Source: Solirubrobacteraceae bacterium (GTDB taxonomy: Bacteria; Actinomycetota; Thermoleophilia; Solirubrobacterales; Solirubrobacteraceae). From it: 64,000 bases of DNA. The translations under genes were made by a program, and so were the position numbers. Position 1 is the stretch's first letter; each line of letters begins with the position of its first letter. A model generated the notes under the pieces. The model ran no database searches. It saw nothing but the letters and a program-made list of their open reading frames with translations, and was not told the DNA's origin. Location of the stretch: assembly GCA_030151725.1 (NCBI GenBank), contig JASLDD010000290.1:25469-89468 (forward strand), given 5' to 3'. Shown one piece after another: positions 41,744 through 50,056 of the stretch.

Positions 41744-42957
41744 GCTGGCGCTCCTTCCTTGGAGCGCAGCTCTGAGAAGGGAATGCCCTTGTCGAGCCTC
41801 GGCTCGGGGGGCAGCCCGAGAACGCGCTCGCCGATTGTGTTCCTGAGGATCTCTTCTGTGCCGCCGGCCGACTTCAGCCCCGGCAGGAAGGAGATCATGT
41901 ACGACCATTCGCTGTCCTCGAGCAGTGCATCGGGACCCACAACGTCGGCGATCAGGTCGCCTGCCTTGATGGCGCCGCTGACGATCGTGACCTTGGCCAG
42001 GCCCGCCTCGGGGCCGGGGATCTGGCCTTTCTGCAGAGCCGTGAGCGTGCGGTAGCCGGTGAACCTGACGGCCAGCAGCTCGCTTGCGATCTCGCCCAGG
42101 TTGTGGCGTATCTCGGGGTCGCGGCGGGCGTCCGGGTCGGCGGCCACGGCGCCGGCGAAGCGCGTCGAGTTGTAGCCCATGCCCTCGCCGCCCAGCCCGA
42201 TGGTCACGCGCTCGAACATCAATGTCGTAAGGGCTGTGCCCCACCCGTTTCCGACTCCGCCCACAACCGCGTCCGCGCCGACGGCCACGTCGTCGAAGAA
42301 CACCTCGTTGAACTCAGCCTCGCCTGAGATCTGGCGCAGGCCGCGGATGGTCACGCCCTGGGCGTCCATCGGCACGATGAACATCGTCAGGCCCTTGTGC
42401 TTGGGCACGTCTGCGTCGGTGCGCGCCAGCAGCAACCCGTACGACGCGAACTGGGCGTTCGTCGTCCACACCTTCTGGCCGGTCAGGCGCCAGCTGCCGT
42501 CCTCCTGCAGGCGGGCGCGGGTCTGCACGGCGGCGAGGTCCGAGCCGGCGGCAGGCTCTGAGAAGAGCTGGCACCAAACCTCATCGCCGTGGAGCATCGC
42601 GCCGAGGTAGCGCGTCTTCTGCTCCTCCGCTCCGTGGGCGATGATCGTGGGGCCGAGCATGCCCACGCCGATCGCGTCGAGGATGCCGGGGACTTTGGCG
42701 CGGGCGATCTCCTGGTTTGAGAGAACCTGCTCGATCGGGCCGAGGCCCTGTCCGCCGTACTCCTTGGGCCACGTCACGCCGGCCAGGCCTGCCTCGGCGA
42801 GGCGGCCCTGCCAGGCGCGCCGGGCCTTCAAGATCTCAGCCTCGTCCTCCAGCGCTCCGGGTCCCGTCAGGACGGGCGCTTCGGACTTGTGCTCTTCGAG
42901 CCAGCTGCGCGCCTGGGCGCGATATGCGGCCTGCTCCGGTGTGTCGTCGAGATCCAC
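41740..42957 (-). CDS. Acyl-CoA dehydrogenase, first subunit of a pair
   Basis: A 405-residue acyl-CoA dehydrogenase. It has WPKEYGGQGLGPIEQVLSNQ, the flavin-site CQLFSEPAAGSDLAAVQTRA, WRLTGQKVWTTNAQFASYGL and, near the C-terminus, SFLPGLKSAGGTEEILRNTI. The closest known style is that of paired FadE enzymes acting on bulky acyl-CoA esters as alpha2-beta2 complexes. It is first in a two-gene operon. A 14-bp palindrome typical of TetR operators lies 17-30 bp upstream of the start. Confidence 0.93.
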   Translation of the reverse strand: MDLDDTPEQAAYRAQARSWLEEHKSEAPVLTGPGALEDEAEILKARRAWQGRLAEAGLAGVTWPKEYGGQGLGPIEQVLSNQEIARAKVPGILDAIGVGMLGPTIIAHGAEEQKTRYLGAMLHGDEVWCQLFSEPAAGSDLAAVQTRARLQEDGSWRLTGQKVWTTNAQFASYGLLLARTDADVPKHKGLTMFIVPMDAQGVTIRGLRQISGEAEFNEVFFDDVAVGADAVVGGVGNGWGTALTTLMFERVTIGLGGEGMGYNSTRFAGAVAADPDARRDPEIRHNLGEIASELLAVRFTGYRTLTALQKGQIPGPEAGLAKVTIVSGAIKAGDLIADVVGPDALLEDSEWSYMISFLPGLKSAGGTEEILRNTIGERVLGLPPEPRLDKGIPFSELRSKEGAPA

Positions 42958-42973
42958 TGTTCTCTCCTTTGGC

Positions 42974-42987
42974 TGACTGGCCAGTCA
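42974..42987. promoter_or_regulatory. TetR-type palindromic operator before the acyl-CoA dehydrogenase pair
   Basis: TGACTGGCCAGTCA is a perfect 14-bp palindrome 17-30 bp upstream of the 42957 start. Operators of fatty-acid TetR regulators in actinobacteria often look like this. No TetR gene is adjacent, so the regulator is elsewhere. Confidence 0.5.
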
Positions 42988-43086
42988 ATCCTCGTTAGGG
43001 GGAACGGTACCACGGCGCGCGAGTCCGTTCCGCGGCCCTCGCAGACAGCTGTGGGCGCGACGTCGGCGGCCGCAGACGCGGGCTGC

Positions 43087-44181
43087 TCAGGCGCCCGAAG
43101 GCAGGGGCACTTCGGCTATATGGGGCAGGTGGTAAACGTCGTAGAAGCCCCGGTTGAGCAGCTGGCGGGCCTGCGTTCCGGGGGCTTTGGAGTTGAGGAT
43201 CACGACCCCCAGGCGCACCCCGTGGCGTTCGGCGGTGGCGACCAGGCAGCGACCGGCGGCGAGCGTGTATCCGGTCTTCAATCCCGTGGTGCCGGGGTAG
43301 CGGTAGATGAGCAGCGGGTTGTTGTTGTAGAGGTAGAGCTTGCCGCCCTTGATGGGGAACGGCAGCACTGCCGAGTAGGTGTGCACGACACGCGCGATGC
43401 GCGTCTGCACGAGGTCCATGTGAGCGAGGATGGCCAGGTCGGCGGCGCAGGAGAAGTTGCCGGCGTTGTAGTAGCCGGAGGGTGAGGAGTAGCGCGTGCA
43501 GCCCATCCCCAGAGCGGCCGCCTGGGCGTTCATCCGCTTGACGAACGCGGGGATGCTCCCGGCGACGTGCTGGGCGAGGGCCACGGCGGCGTCGTTCCCG
43601 GAGGGGAGCAAAAGCCCGTAGAGCATGCTCTCCAGGCGCACGTGCTTGCCGAGGGGCAGCACGCCGACCTTCGAGCCGCTGGAGTCGATGGCCTGCTTGG
43701 TGACGAGCACCGGAGCGTCGGGCGGGGCGGACTTGACGGTGATGAGCGCGGTCATCATCTTGGTGAGGCTCGCGATGCGCACGCGCTTGTAGGCGTTTCG
43801 CTGCCACAGGACCTGGCCGGTGGAGAGGTTGAACAGCAGCCCTGCGCGGGGTGGCGAGTGGAAGGCGAGCTGGACGGGGTCGCTGCCCGGCGTGGAAATC
43901 CCGGCGAGCGTCAGCGCGGGCTTTGCCAGGGGCAGCCCGGCGGCCGAGAGGGTGGGCGCGGCTACGACATGCTTGGCCACGGCGCGGGAGGCGGTGCGCG
44001 TGTCCGTGTGGTGGGCGGCGCCTTTGGAGGGGCCGCGGGTCACGGCCATGACCCCGCCGGCGAGGACGACGACCACGAGGAGCACGGCGAGGGCGACGAG
44101 CTGGCGTCGGCGGCGGCGTCGAGCGGCGAGCGCCCGCCGGGCACGGCTCTGACTGGGTGTCATGAAGGGCGATGTGGTCAC
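43087..44181 (-). CDS. D-alanyl-D-alanine carboxypeptidase (PBP5/DacA-type)
   Basis: A 364-residue peptidoglycan carboxypeptidase. An arginine-rich cytoplasmic stretch (residues 13-26) precedes a single membrane anchor (about 28-47), then a flexible linker. The penicillin-binding motifs are Ser138-Leu-Thr-Lys141 (IASLTKMM), Ser194-Gly-Asn196 (LPSGNDAA) and Lys302-Thr-Gly304 (GLKTGYT). The usual C-terminal domain of PBP5 is absent. Its ATG overlaps the stop of a small upstream membrane protein gene by ATGA, so the two are translationally coupled. Confidence 0.94.
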   Translation of the reverse strand: MTTSPFMTPSQSRARRALAARRRRRRQLVALAVLLVVVVLAGGVMAVTRGPSKGAAHHTDTRTASRAVAKHVVAAPTLSAAGLPLAKPALTLAGISTPGSDPVQLAFHSPPRAGLLFNLSTGQVLWQRNAYKRVRIASLTKMMTALITVKSAPPDAPVLVTKQAIDSSGSKVGVLPLGKHVRLESMLYGLLLPSGNDAAVALAQHVAGSIPAFVKRMNAQAAALGMGCTRYSSPSGYYNAGNFSCAADLAILAHMDLVQTRIARVVHTYSAVLPFPIKGGKLYLYNNNPLLIYRYPGTTGLKTGYTLAAGRCLVATAERHGVRLGVVILNSKAPGTQARQLLNRGFYDVYHLPHIAEVPLPSGA

Positions 44182-44354
44182 TTGGGCGGGGGGTTGCGAA
44201 GCGCGCCGATGATGCCCACGGCGAGCATCACGAGGATGAACACGGACAGCGCTCCGGCGACTGTAACTCCCTGTTCGGCTATAGCGGTGTAGGTCAGGAA
44301 GCCAAAGCCGGCGATGAACACGAGGGCGACCGCGAGCACGAACAGGCGGGTCAT
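44178..44354 (-). CDS. Small membrane protein coupled to the carboxypeptidase gene
   Basis: A 58-residue protein starting MTRLFVLAVALVFIAGFGFL and ending IIGALRNPPPK. It has two hydrophobic segments (about 4-24 and 30-51) separated by a short polar turn (AIAEQG). Its TGA overlaps the downstream carboxypeptidase ATG, and it lies 34 bp after the rhomboid gene on the same strand. Operon structure and hydrophobic pattern support it as real. I recognise no family; a small helper or anchor of the carboxypeptidase is a guess. Confidence 0.7.
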   Translation of the reverse strand: MTRLFVLAVALVFIAGFGFLTYTAIAEQGVTVAGALSVFILVMLAVGIIGALRNPPPK

Positions 44355-44388
44355 GCGGCGCTCCTATGGGCGAGCGGGGTCATGGCGC

Positions 44389-45183
44389 TCAGTACACCGG
44401 CCGTGGCGGTCGACGGGGGCGCCTGGTGGCAAGCAGCTTGATGGCCAGCAGGCCGAAGGCGAAGCCGCCGATGTGGGCGAAGTAGGCGACGCCTTCGCTG
44501 CTCGAGAGCGGGCTGGCGAGGCCGCCGAGGCCGAAGTAGAGCTGCTCGAGGAACCAGAAGCCGAGTAGGAACACGGCGGGGACCTCGACGATGGTGACGA
44601 AGAAGACGATGAACACGAGGCTGAGGACGCGGGCGCGGGGATACATGAGGATGTAGCCGCCGAGCACCGCTGCGATGGCGCCGGAGGCGCCGAGCGTCGG
44701 GTCCGTGGAGCTCGGGCCGACGGCGACCTGCGCGGCGAGCGCGATGAGGCCGCCGAGCATGTAGAAGGCGAGGTAGCGAGGGCGGCTCATGGAGTCCTCG
44801 ACGGTGGGGCCGAAGATGGCCAGGAAGAGCATGTTGCCGAAGATGTGCAGGAAGCTGCCGTGCAGGAACATGGAGGTGAAGAGGGTCTCCCACGTGGCGG
44901 GCTGGGGGCCGGGGGACCCGGAGACGCCGGGCTGGCCCTGGCAGGCGACGCTCTGGCCGACCCCTTCGATGGTGTGCACGGCGATCAGTTCGCAGTGCTT
45001 GCCGGGGTGTGTGAGCTCGTAGGGGATGGCGCCGTAGTGGACGGCGACGCCATCGGCGGGCCCCCCGAAGAAGCTGCCGCCGTGGCGGATGGCGAGCAGG
45101 TAGGCCACGACGTTGATTGCCACGAGCGCGACGGTTACGAGCGGAAACCGCGCGAGCGGGATGTTGTCTTTGATGGGGAACAT
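44389..45183 (-). CDS. Rhomboid-family intramembrane serine protease
   Basis: A 264-residue membrane protease with about six helices. The catalytic serine lies in TLGASGAIAAVLGG (Ser168) and the histidine in FAHIGGFAFGLLAIK (His237). The WETLFTSMFLHGSFLHIFGN segment is the conserved helix-2 HxxxxHxxxN region. A loop of about 60 residues after helix 1 has two cysteines (GKHCELIAV and VACQGQPG), perhaps a disulfide. It leads an operon with the small membrane protein and carboxypeptidase genes. Confidence 0.93.
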   Translation of the reverse strand: MFPIKDNIPLARFPLVTVALVAINVVAYLLAIRHGGSFFGGPADGVAVHYGAIPYELTHPGKHCELIAVHTIEGVGQSVACQGQPGVSGSPGPQPATWETLFTSMFLHGSFLHIFGNMLFLAIFGPTVEDSMSRPRYLAFYMLGGLIALAAQVAVGPSSTDPTLGASGAIAAVLGGYILMYPRARVLSLVFIVFFVTIVEVPAVFLLGFWFLEQLYFGLGGLASPLSSSEGVAYFAHIGGFAFGLLAIKLLATRRPRRPPRPVY

Positions 45184-45269
45184 CGCTGCGGGCGCTCGCA
45201 GCGCGAGGGCGGCTCAGAGCCTACTCACAGCCCGCCGGTGCGCGCGCAGGGGCGATGCAGCCATGCAGC

Positions 45270-46238
45270 TCAGGCGGGGGTGGCGGCGAGCGGACCGACG
45301 CCGGCGCGGGGCTGCGGGACGTGCTGATCGGCGTGGTAGGAGGAGCGCACGAGGGGGCCTGCGGCGACGTGGTCGAAGCCGAGCTCATAGGCGGCCTTCT
45401 CGAGCGCTGCGAACTCGTCGGGGTGCCAGTAGCGCACGACAGGGAGGTGGCGCTCGGAGGGCCGCAGGTACTGCCCGACGGTCAGCACCTGCACGCCGTG
45501 CTCGCGCAAAGCGCCGAACGTGTCGAGCATCTCCTCGTGGGTCTCGCCGAGGCCGACCATGAGCCCGGACTTGGTCACCACCTGGCCTTCGCCCAGCTCG
45601 CCTGCGACCCGCAGCACGCGGCAGGAGCGCGCGAACTGGGATCCGCGGCGGGCGATGGGATACAGGCGGGGCACGACCTCGACGTTGTGATTGAACACGT
45701 CAGGGCGCTCAGCGATGACCTTGGCGAGGGGCATCTCCTGGCCTTGGAAGTCGGGGGTGAGGATCTCGATCTGGCAGTCGGGGGCCTGGCGGCGAACCTG
45801 GCGGATGACGCCCACGAAGGCCGAGGCGCCCTTGTCGGGCAGGTCGTCGCGGTCGACCGACGTGATGACGGCGTGGCGCAGGCCCATGCGCGCGATCGAG
45901 CGCGCCACGCGGGCCGGCTCCAGGGGGTCGTTCCAGGTTGGCTTGCCGGTCTTGACGTTGCAGAAGCCGCAGCGGCGGGTGCAGGTGTCGCCGAGGATCA
46001 TGAACGTGGCGGTGCCCCGCTCCCAGCACTCGCCCACGTTGGGGCAGGCGGCCTCCTGGCAGACGGTGTGCAGGTTCTCCTCACGGATCAGGGCGGTCAG
46101 CTCGCGGTAGCGCTCGCCGCCGGGCGGCGGCACCTTGAACCAGGGGGGCTTGCGCTCGCGCAGCGGACGCACGTCGGTGCCGAGCACCGTCAGGACATCC
46201 ATGCCCCCGGGATTCGAGCGCGAGCGGGTGGCGCTCAT
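45270..46238 (-). CDS. lipA: Lipoyl synthase
   Basis: A 322-residue radical SAM enzyme that inserts two sulfurs into octanoyl groups on E2 and H proteins. The auxiliary cluster motif CQEAACPNVGEC (CxxxxCxxxxxC) and the radical-SAM motif CTRRCGFC are both intact; ITSVDRDDLPDKGA and GLGETHEEMLDTFGALREHG are standard. The ATG at 46238 overlaps the lipB stop by 4 bp, so lipB-lipA form one operon. It supplies the cofactor for the E2 protein at 47745-49049. Confidence 0.97.
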   Translation of the reverse strand: MSATRSRSNPGGMDVLTVLGTDVRPLRERKPPWFKVPPPGGERYRELTALIREENLHTVCQEAACPNVGECWERGTATFMILGDTCTRRCGFCNVKTGKPTWNDPLEPARVARSIARMGLRHAVITSVDRDDLPDKGASAFVGVIRQVRRQAPDCQIEILTPDFQGQEMPLAKVIAERPDVFNHNVEVVPRLYPIARRGSQFARSCRVLRVAGELGEGQVVTKSGLMVGLGETHEEMLDTFGALREHGVQVLTVGQYLRPSERHLPVVRYWHPDEFAALEKAAYELGFDHVAAGPLVRSSYHADQHVPQPRAGVGPLAATPA

Positions 46239-46993
46239 GCGTGCACCGGTACAGGGGTCGGTTGAGAGGTCTTTAGAGGAGAGGCGTTCGGGTCGGCGAT
46301 CTGCAGGCGGTGTGAGGAGACGAGACGTTGGCGGCGACCGTGGGCGTTTGCGAAGTGGAAGGCCATACGACGGCGAAAGCAGGCCACGCCGGTCGAGTGC
46401 GCGGGCGCGACCTCTTGCGCGAGCGAGGTCATGGCTACGTCGGGCAGGCCACAGGCGATGACCCAGGAGAAGGGCTCGAGGTCGTTCTCGACGTTGACGG
46501 CAAAGCCGTGGGTGGTGACGCTGCGCGAGACGTGTACGCCGATGGACGCGATCTTCCGCTCTGCGACCCACACGCCTGTGTAGTCGATGCCCTCGTCGTG
46601 GCGGGAGCGCGCCTGGACGCCTTCCTCCGCGAGGGCGGCCACGATGGCGTCTTCCATCGTTCGCAGGTAGACGCCCACGTCGTCGATGCCCATGATCGGA
46701 TAGCCGACGAGCTGGCCGGGGCCGTGGTAGGTGAGCTTGCCGCCGCGGTCGGTGGCCACCACGTCGATGCCTTTGGCGCGGTAGAAGTCCTCGGCGAGGG
46801 GAAGGTCCTCGGCCGCCGAGCGGCGGCCGTGGGTGTAGACGGGAGGGTGCTCGAGCAGCAGCAGCGTGTCGGCGATCTCGCCCGCCTGGCGGCGCCGGCG
46901 GAGGTGTCCCTGAATGGCGAGCGCGTCGGAGTAGGGGACGAGGCCGAGGTGACACACCCAGATCTCGTCAGACAGCAGACCGATGTCGCTCAT
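46235..46993 (-). CDS. lipB: Octanoyltransferase
   Basis: A 252-residue octanoyl-[ACP]:protein N-octanoyltransferase. RGGKLTYHGPGQLVGYPIM, the lysine in RKIASIGVHVSRSVTTHGFA, and the cysteine in WVIACGLPDVAMTSL are the family's catalytic and binding residues. A C-terminal tail of about 30 residues beyond the domain looks disordered. Its ATG has a GGGGTG ribosome site directly upstream. First gene of the lipB-lipA operon. Confidence 0.95.
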   Translation of the reverse strand: MSDIGLLSDEIWVCHLGLVPYSDALAIQGHLRRRRQAGEIADTLLLLEHPPVYTHGRRSAAEDLPLAEDFYRAKGIDVVATDRGGKLTYHGPGQLVGYPIMGIDDVGVYLRTMEDAIVAALAEEGVQARSRHDEGIDYTGVWVAERKIASIGVHVSRSVTTHGFAVNVENDLEPFSWVIACGLPDVAMTSLAQEVAPAHSTGVACFRRRMAFHFANAHGRRQRLVSSHRLQIADPNASPLKTSQPTPVPVHA

Positions 46994-47030
46994 TTCACCC
47001 CTCAGCCTAGCGGCTTGCCCAAGGAGGCAT

Positions 47031-47060
47031 CATGACAGCAAAAGGTGTGATGCTATGATG
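47031..47060 (+). promoter_or_regulatory. Promoter of the vapBC module
   Basis: A TGACAG at 47031-47036 and a TATGAT at 47054-47059 are spaced 17 bases apart. The expected transcription start is near 47066, next to the ATG at 47067, so the antitoxin message may be leaderless. Confidence 0.45.
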
Positions 47061-47066
47061 CTTGAT

Positions 47067-47327
47067 ATGCGCACGACGGTCACGCTCGACCCCGATGTGG
47101 AGGCCAAGCTGCGCACCGCCATGCGCGAGCGGGGGGTCTCGTTCAAGGTCGCGCTCAACGATGCGGTTCGGGCGGGGCTCCAGAGCGCGCCGAGACCCAG
47201 CCGTCCATTCAAAGTCGTTTCGAGCCCGATGGGCGTCAAGAGTGGCATCAACCTGGACAAGGCGCTCACGCTTGCGGGTGAACTTGAGGACGAAGAGATC
47301 CTGCGCAAGCTCGAACTTGGCAAGTGA
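47067..47327 (+). CDS. vapB: VapB-type ribbon-helix-helix antitoxin
   Basis: An 86-residue antitoxin. The N-terminal RTTVTLDPDVEAKLRTAMRE and VSFKVALNDAVRAGL form a ribbon-helix-helix DNA-binding domain. The C-terminal part (NLDKALTLAGELEDEEILRK) is acidic and would wrap the toxin. The start at 47067 is favoured because the -10 box overlaps the earlier ATGs at 47055 and 47058, suggesting a leaderless message. Its stop overlaps the toxin GTG by 4 bp. Confidence 0.88.
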   Translation: MRTTVTLDPDVEAKLRTAMRERGVSFKVALNDAVRAGLQSAPRPSRPFKVVSSPMGVKSGINLDKALTLAGELEDEEILRKLELGK

Positions 47328-47755
47328 AGCTTCCAGACGTAAACCTCTTCCTCTACGCCTACGACTCGCAATCGCCACAGCAGGCGGCTGCGAAGAAATG
47401 GGTGGAGCAGACGCTGACGGGCACCGAGACGGTGGCGCTTGCGTGGATGATGCTCGTGGGGTTCATCCGGCTGAGCACGAAGCCGGCTGTGTTCGCGCGA
47501 CCACTGCAAGTCGAGACGGCGATCGGCTTCGTTGAGCAGTGGCTGGCGCAGCCGGCCGTCACGATCGTCCATCCCACCGATCGCCACGCGGCTGTGCTGC
47601 GCGATCTGCTCGCGCCGCTGGGCGCAGCCGGCAACCTCACGAGCGACGCCCATCTGGCGGCCCTTGCGATCGAGCACGGAGCCACGCTGTGCTCGTGCGA
47701 CAACGACTTCTCGCGGTTCGCCGGTCTGCGGTGGGTCGACCCACTCAGAGCGTGA
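47324..47755 (+). CDS. vapC: VapC-type PIN-domain ribonuclease toxin
   Basis: A 143-residue PIN-domain toxin that cleaves RNA. The first acidic residue is Asp5 in KLPDVNLFLYAYD, and later acidic residues lie in NLTSDAHLAALAIEHG and CSCDNDFSRF. The middle motif reads LAWMMLVGFIRLSTKP, in which the usual glutamate is replaced, as in the TA-system VapC subgroup with the LxFLRLST pattern. GTG start, coupled to vapB. Its 3' end overlaps the convergent E2 gene by 11 bp. Confidence 0.9.
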   Translation: MKLPDVNLFLYAYDSQSPQQAAAKKWVEQTLTGTETVALAWMMLVGFIRLSTKPAVFARPLQVETAIGFVEQWLAQPAVTIVHPTDRHAAVLRDLLAPLGAAGNLTSDAHLAALAIEHGATLCSCDNDFSRFAGLRWVDPLRA

Positions 47756-49049
47756 GTGCCGACGGCGTCTGCAGCAGCTCGCGGATGCGCGCGAGCAGCT
47801 GGGCGGCGTCGGCGCCGTAGAGGATGCGGTGGTCGCACACGAGCGTCAGCGTCATCGTGTGACGCGCGACCACCGCGCCCTCGCGCACCACTGCGCGGGG
47901 CTCCAACGAGCCCACCGACAGGATTGCGGCTTGGGGCGGGTTGATGATGGGGGTGAAGCTGCGCACCCCATACATGCCGAGGTTGGACACCGTGAACGTG
48001 CCGCCGCCAAGCTCCGGTGGCGTGATGGTCCCCTCGCGCACCCGCTCGGCCAGTCTGCGGGTCTCGCGGGCGATCTCGCCGAGCGACTTCTCCTCCGCGT
48101 CGAACACCGTCGGCACCACTAGGGCTCCCTCGGCAGCCACGGCGACGCCCACGTTGACGCGCGAGTGCAACTGCAGGCGACCGTCGCGATAGCTGCTGTT
48201 GGCGCGCGGATGCTCGCGCAGGGCGAGCGCACACGCCTTGACCACCATGTCGTTGTAGGTCGGCGTGCCGAGCTGCGCGGTGTCCTCATCCCTCGTGCTC
48301 AGCCTCTTCAGTTCCGTGCGCAGCGCCACGCATTCCTCCATGTCCACGTCGGTCTGGATCGCGAAGTCGGGGATCGTGGCCTTGGACTCGGCCATCCGCC
48401 GGGCGATTGTCTGCTGGGTGCGCGAGAGCTGCACGTCGGTGGCCTCGCCCTTGGCGGTCGTCACATTCGGGGGCGTGACGCTCGGGCTCGGGGCGGCGGC
48501 GGAGCTCGCCTCGGTCGACGCGTCGTCCGGAGCATCGAGTGGGCTCGCCCCGCTGCTCGAGCCCTCGAGGACATCGGCCTTGACGATGCGCCCTCCTGGG
48601 CCGCTCCCGGTGAGCGTGTGAAGATCGACGCCGCTCTCGGTCGCGATGCGCCGGGCCAGTGGCGAAGCGCGGATCCGCTCGCCGGCCGCTTGCGGTGCGC
48701 CGGTCTCTGAGGTGTGAGACCCGCTCGTGGCTGAGGTCTCAGCCGGTGCTTGGTCTGCCGCGGCCGCGGGCGCTCCGTTGCTCGCGGGGGCACCCTCGTC
48801 TGCGCCACTCCGCTCGCCGGCGCTGCCGACGGTGGCGATCAGCTCCCCGACGGCGAGCGTTGTCCCCTCACCGGCCACGATCTCGAGCACGCCCTCGAGA
48901 TCCGACTCGTAGGTCATGGTCGCCTTGTCGGTCTCGATCTCGACGAGCTCCTCGCCACGGGAGATCGATTCTCCGCTGGCCTTCAGCCAGCGCAGGATGG
49001 TGCCCTCCTCCATGGTGTCTGAGAGGCGTGGCATGACGAGCTCGCTCAT
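47745..49049 (-). CDS. pdhC: 2-oxoacid dehydrogenase E2 (dihydrolipoamide acyltransferase)
   Basis: A 434-residue E2 subunit. One lipoyl domain (about residues 1-76) has the lipoylated lysine in VEIETDKATMTYES. A Pro/Ala-rich linker leads to the peripheral-subunit-binding domain (RASPLARRIATESGVDLHTL, GSGPGGRIVKADVL), then a second linker and the catalytic domain with the C-terminal DHRILYGADAAQLL motif. Its ATG overlaps the E1-beta stop. Pyruvate and branched-chain oxoacids are both possible substrates; the symbol is provisional. Confidence 0.93.
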   Translation of the reverse strand: MSELVMPRLSDTMEEGTILRWLKASGESISRGEELVEIETDKATMTYESDLEGVLEIVAGEGTTLAVGELIATVGSAGERSGADEGAPASNGAPAAAADQAPAETSATSGSHTSETGAPQAAGERIRASPLARRIATESGVDLHTLTGSGPGGRIVKADVLEGSSSGASPLDAPDDASTEASSAAAPSPSVTPPNVTTAKGEATDVQLSRTQQTIARRMAESKATIPDFAIQTDVDMEECVALRTELKRLSTRDEDTAQLGTPTYNDMVVKACALALREHPRANSSYRDGRLQLHSRVNVGVAVAAEGALVVPTVFDAEEKSLGEIARETRRLAERVREGTITPPELGGGTFTVSNLGMYGVRSFTPIINPPQAAILSVGSLEPRAVVREGAVVARHTMTLTLVCDHRILYGADAAQLLARIRELLQTPSALTL

Positions 49050-50056
49050 CGCGGAGCTCCGCTGTCGGCGGTGATCAGGTTCAGGGTGGCGAGGGCCGCG
49101 CTCACGATCTGTGGCTCGTGGGGGTAGGCGATGTCCTCGAGCGGCTTTGAGTAGGGCATCGGCACGTCGGCTCCTGCAACCCGCTGGACGGGAGCGTCGA
49201 GATCGTCGAAGGCCTGTTCGGAGACGAGCGCCGCGAGGTTGGCGCCGACGCCGCCGTGAGGCCAGCCCTCCTCGACGATGACGCAGTGGTTGGTCTTGCG
49301 CACCGACTCGAGGATCGTGTCGAGATCGAGCGGGCGCAGCGTGCGCGGGTCGATCACCTCTGCCTCCACGTCGTGCTCGGCGGCGAGCGTCTCGGCGGCC
49401 CGTTCGGCGGTTAGGGCCATGCGTGAGACGGCCACGATTGTCACGTCGGAGCCCTGACGGGCGATCCGCGCGAGGCCGAACGGCACGAGCTCATCGTCGC
49501 CGTCGGGCACCTCCCCGCGAACTCCATACAGGGACTCGTGCTCGATGAAGATCACGGGGTTCTCCTCGCGGATGGCGCTCTTGAGCAGTCCCTTGGCGTC
49601 GGCTGCGGTGGCGGGCACGGCCACGAGCAGGCCGGGCACATGCAGGAACATGGCCTCCAGACAATGCGAGTGGGTGGGGCCGAGCTGATGGCCGGCTCCC
49701 TGTGGCATGCGCACCACGAGCGGCACGCGGGCCTGGCCACCGAACATGTAGTGGATGTGGGCCGCGTGGTTGACGATCTGATCGAAGGCCAGCAACGCGA
49801 AGTTGATGGTCATCAGCTCCACCACCGGCCGCAGTCCCGTCATGGCGGCGCCGACGCCAATGCCCACGATCGTGTTCTCGGAGATGGGCGTGTCGCGGAT
49901 GCGCTTCTCGCCGAACTCCGCGAGCAGGCCATCGGTGACCTTGAAGGCCCCGCCGAACACGCCGATGTCCTCGCCCATCAGCATCACGCGCTCGTCGCGT
50001 TGAAGCTCCTCGCGCAGTCCCGCGTTGAGTGCCTCGCGGTAGCGCATCTGGGTCAT
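49046..50056 (-). CDS. pdhB: 2-oxoacid dehydrogenase E1 beta subunit
   Basis: A 336-residue E1-beta subunit. VMLMGEDIGVFGGAFKVTDG, FGEKRIRDTPISENTIVGIG, VRMPQGAGHQLGPTHSHCLE and VEEGWPHGGVGANLAALVSE are the conserved stretches of the PdhB/BkdB family; the THSHCLEA segment holds the E1-beta active-site histidine. The ATG at 50056 overlaps the E1-alpha stop by 4 bp. It pairs with PdhA to decarboxylate a 2-oxoacid on thiamine diphosphate. Confidence 0.95.
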   Translation of the reverse strand: MTQMRYREALNAGLREELQRDERVMLMGEDIGVFGGAFKVTDGLLAEFGEKRIRDTPISENTIVGIGVGAAMTGLRPVVELMTINFALLAFDQIVNHAAHIHYMFGGQARVPLVVRMPQGAGHQLGPTHSHCLEAMFLHVPGLLVAVPATAADAKGLLKSAIREENPVIFIEHESLYGVRGEVPDGDDELVPFGLARIARQGSDVTIVAVSRMALTAERAAETLAAEHDVEAEVIDPRTLRPLDLDTILESVRKTNHCVIVEEGWPHGGVGANLAALVSEQAFDDLDAPVQRVAGADVPMPYSKPLEDIAYPHEPQIVSAALATLNLITADSGAPR

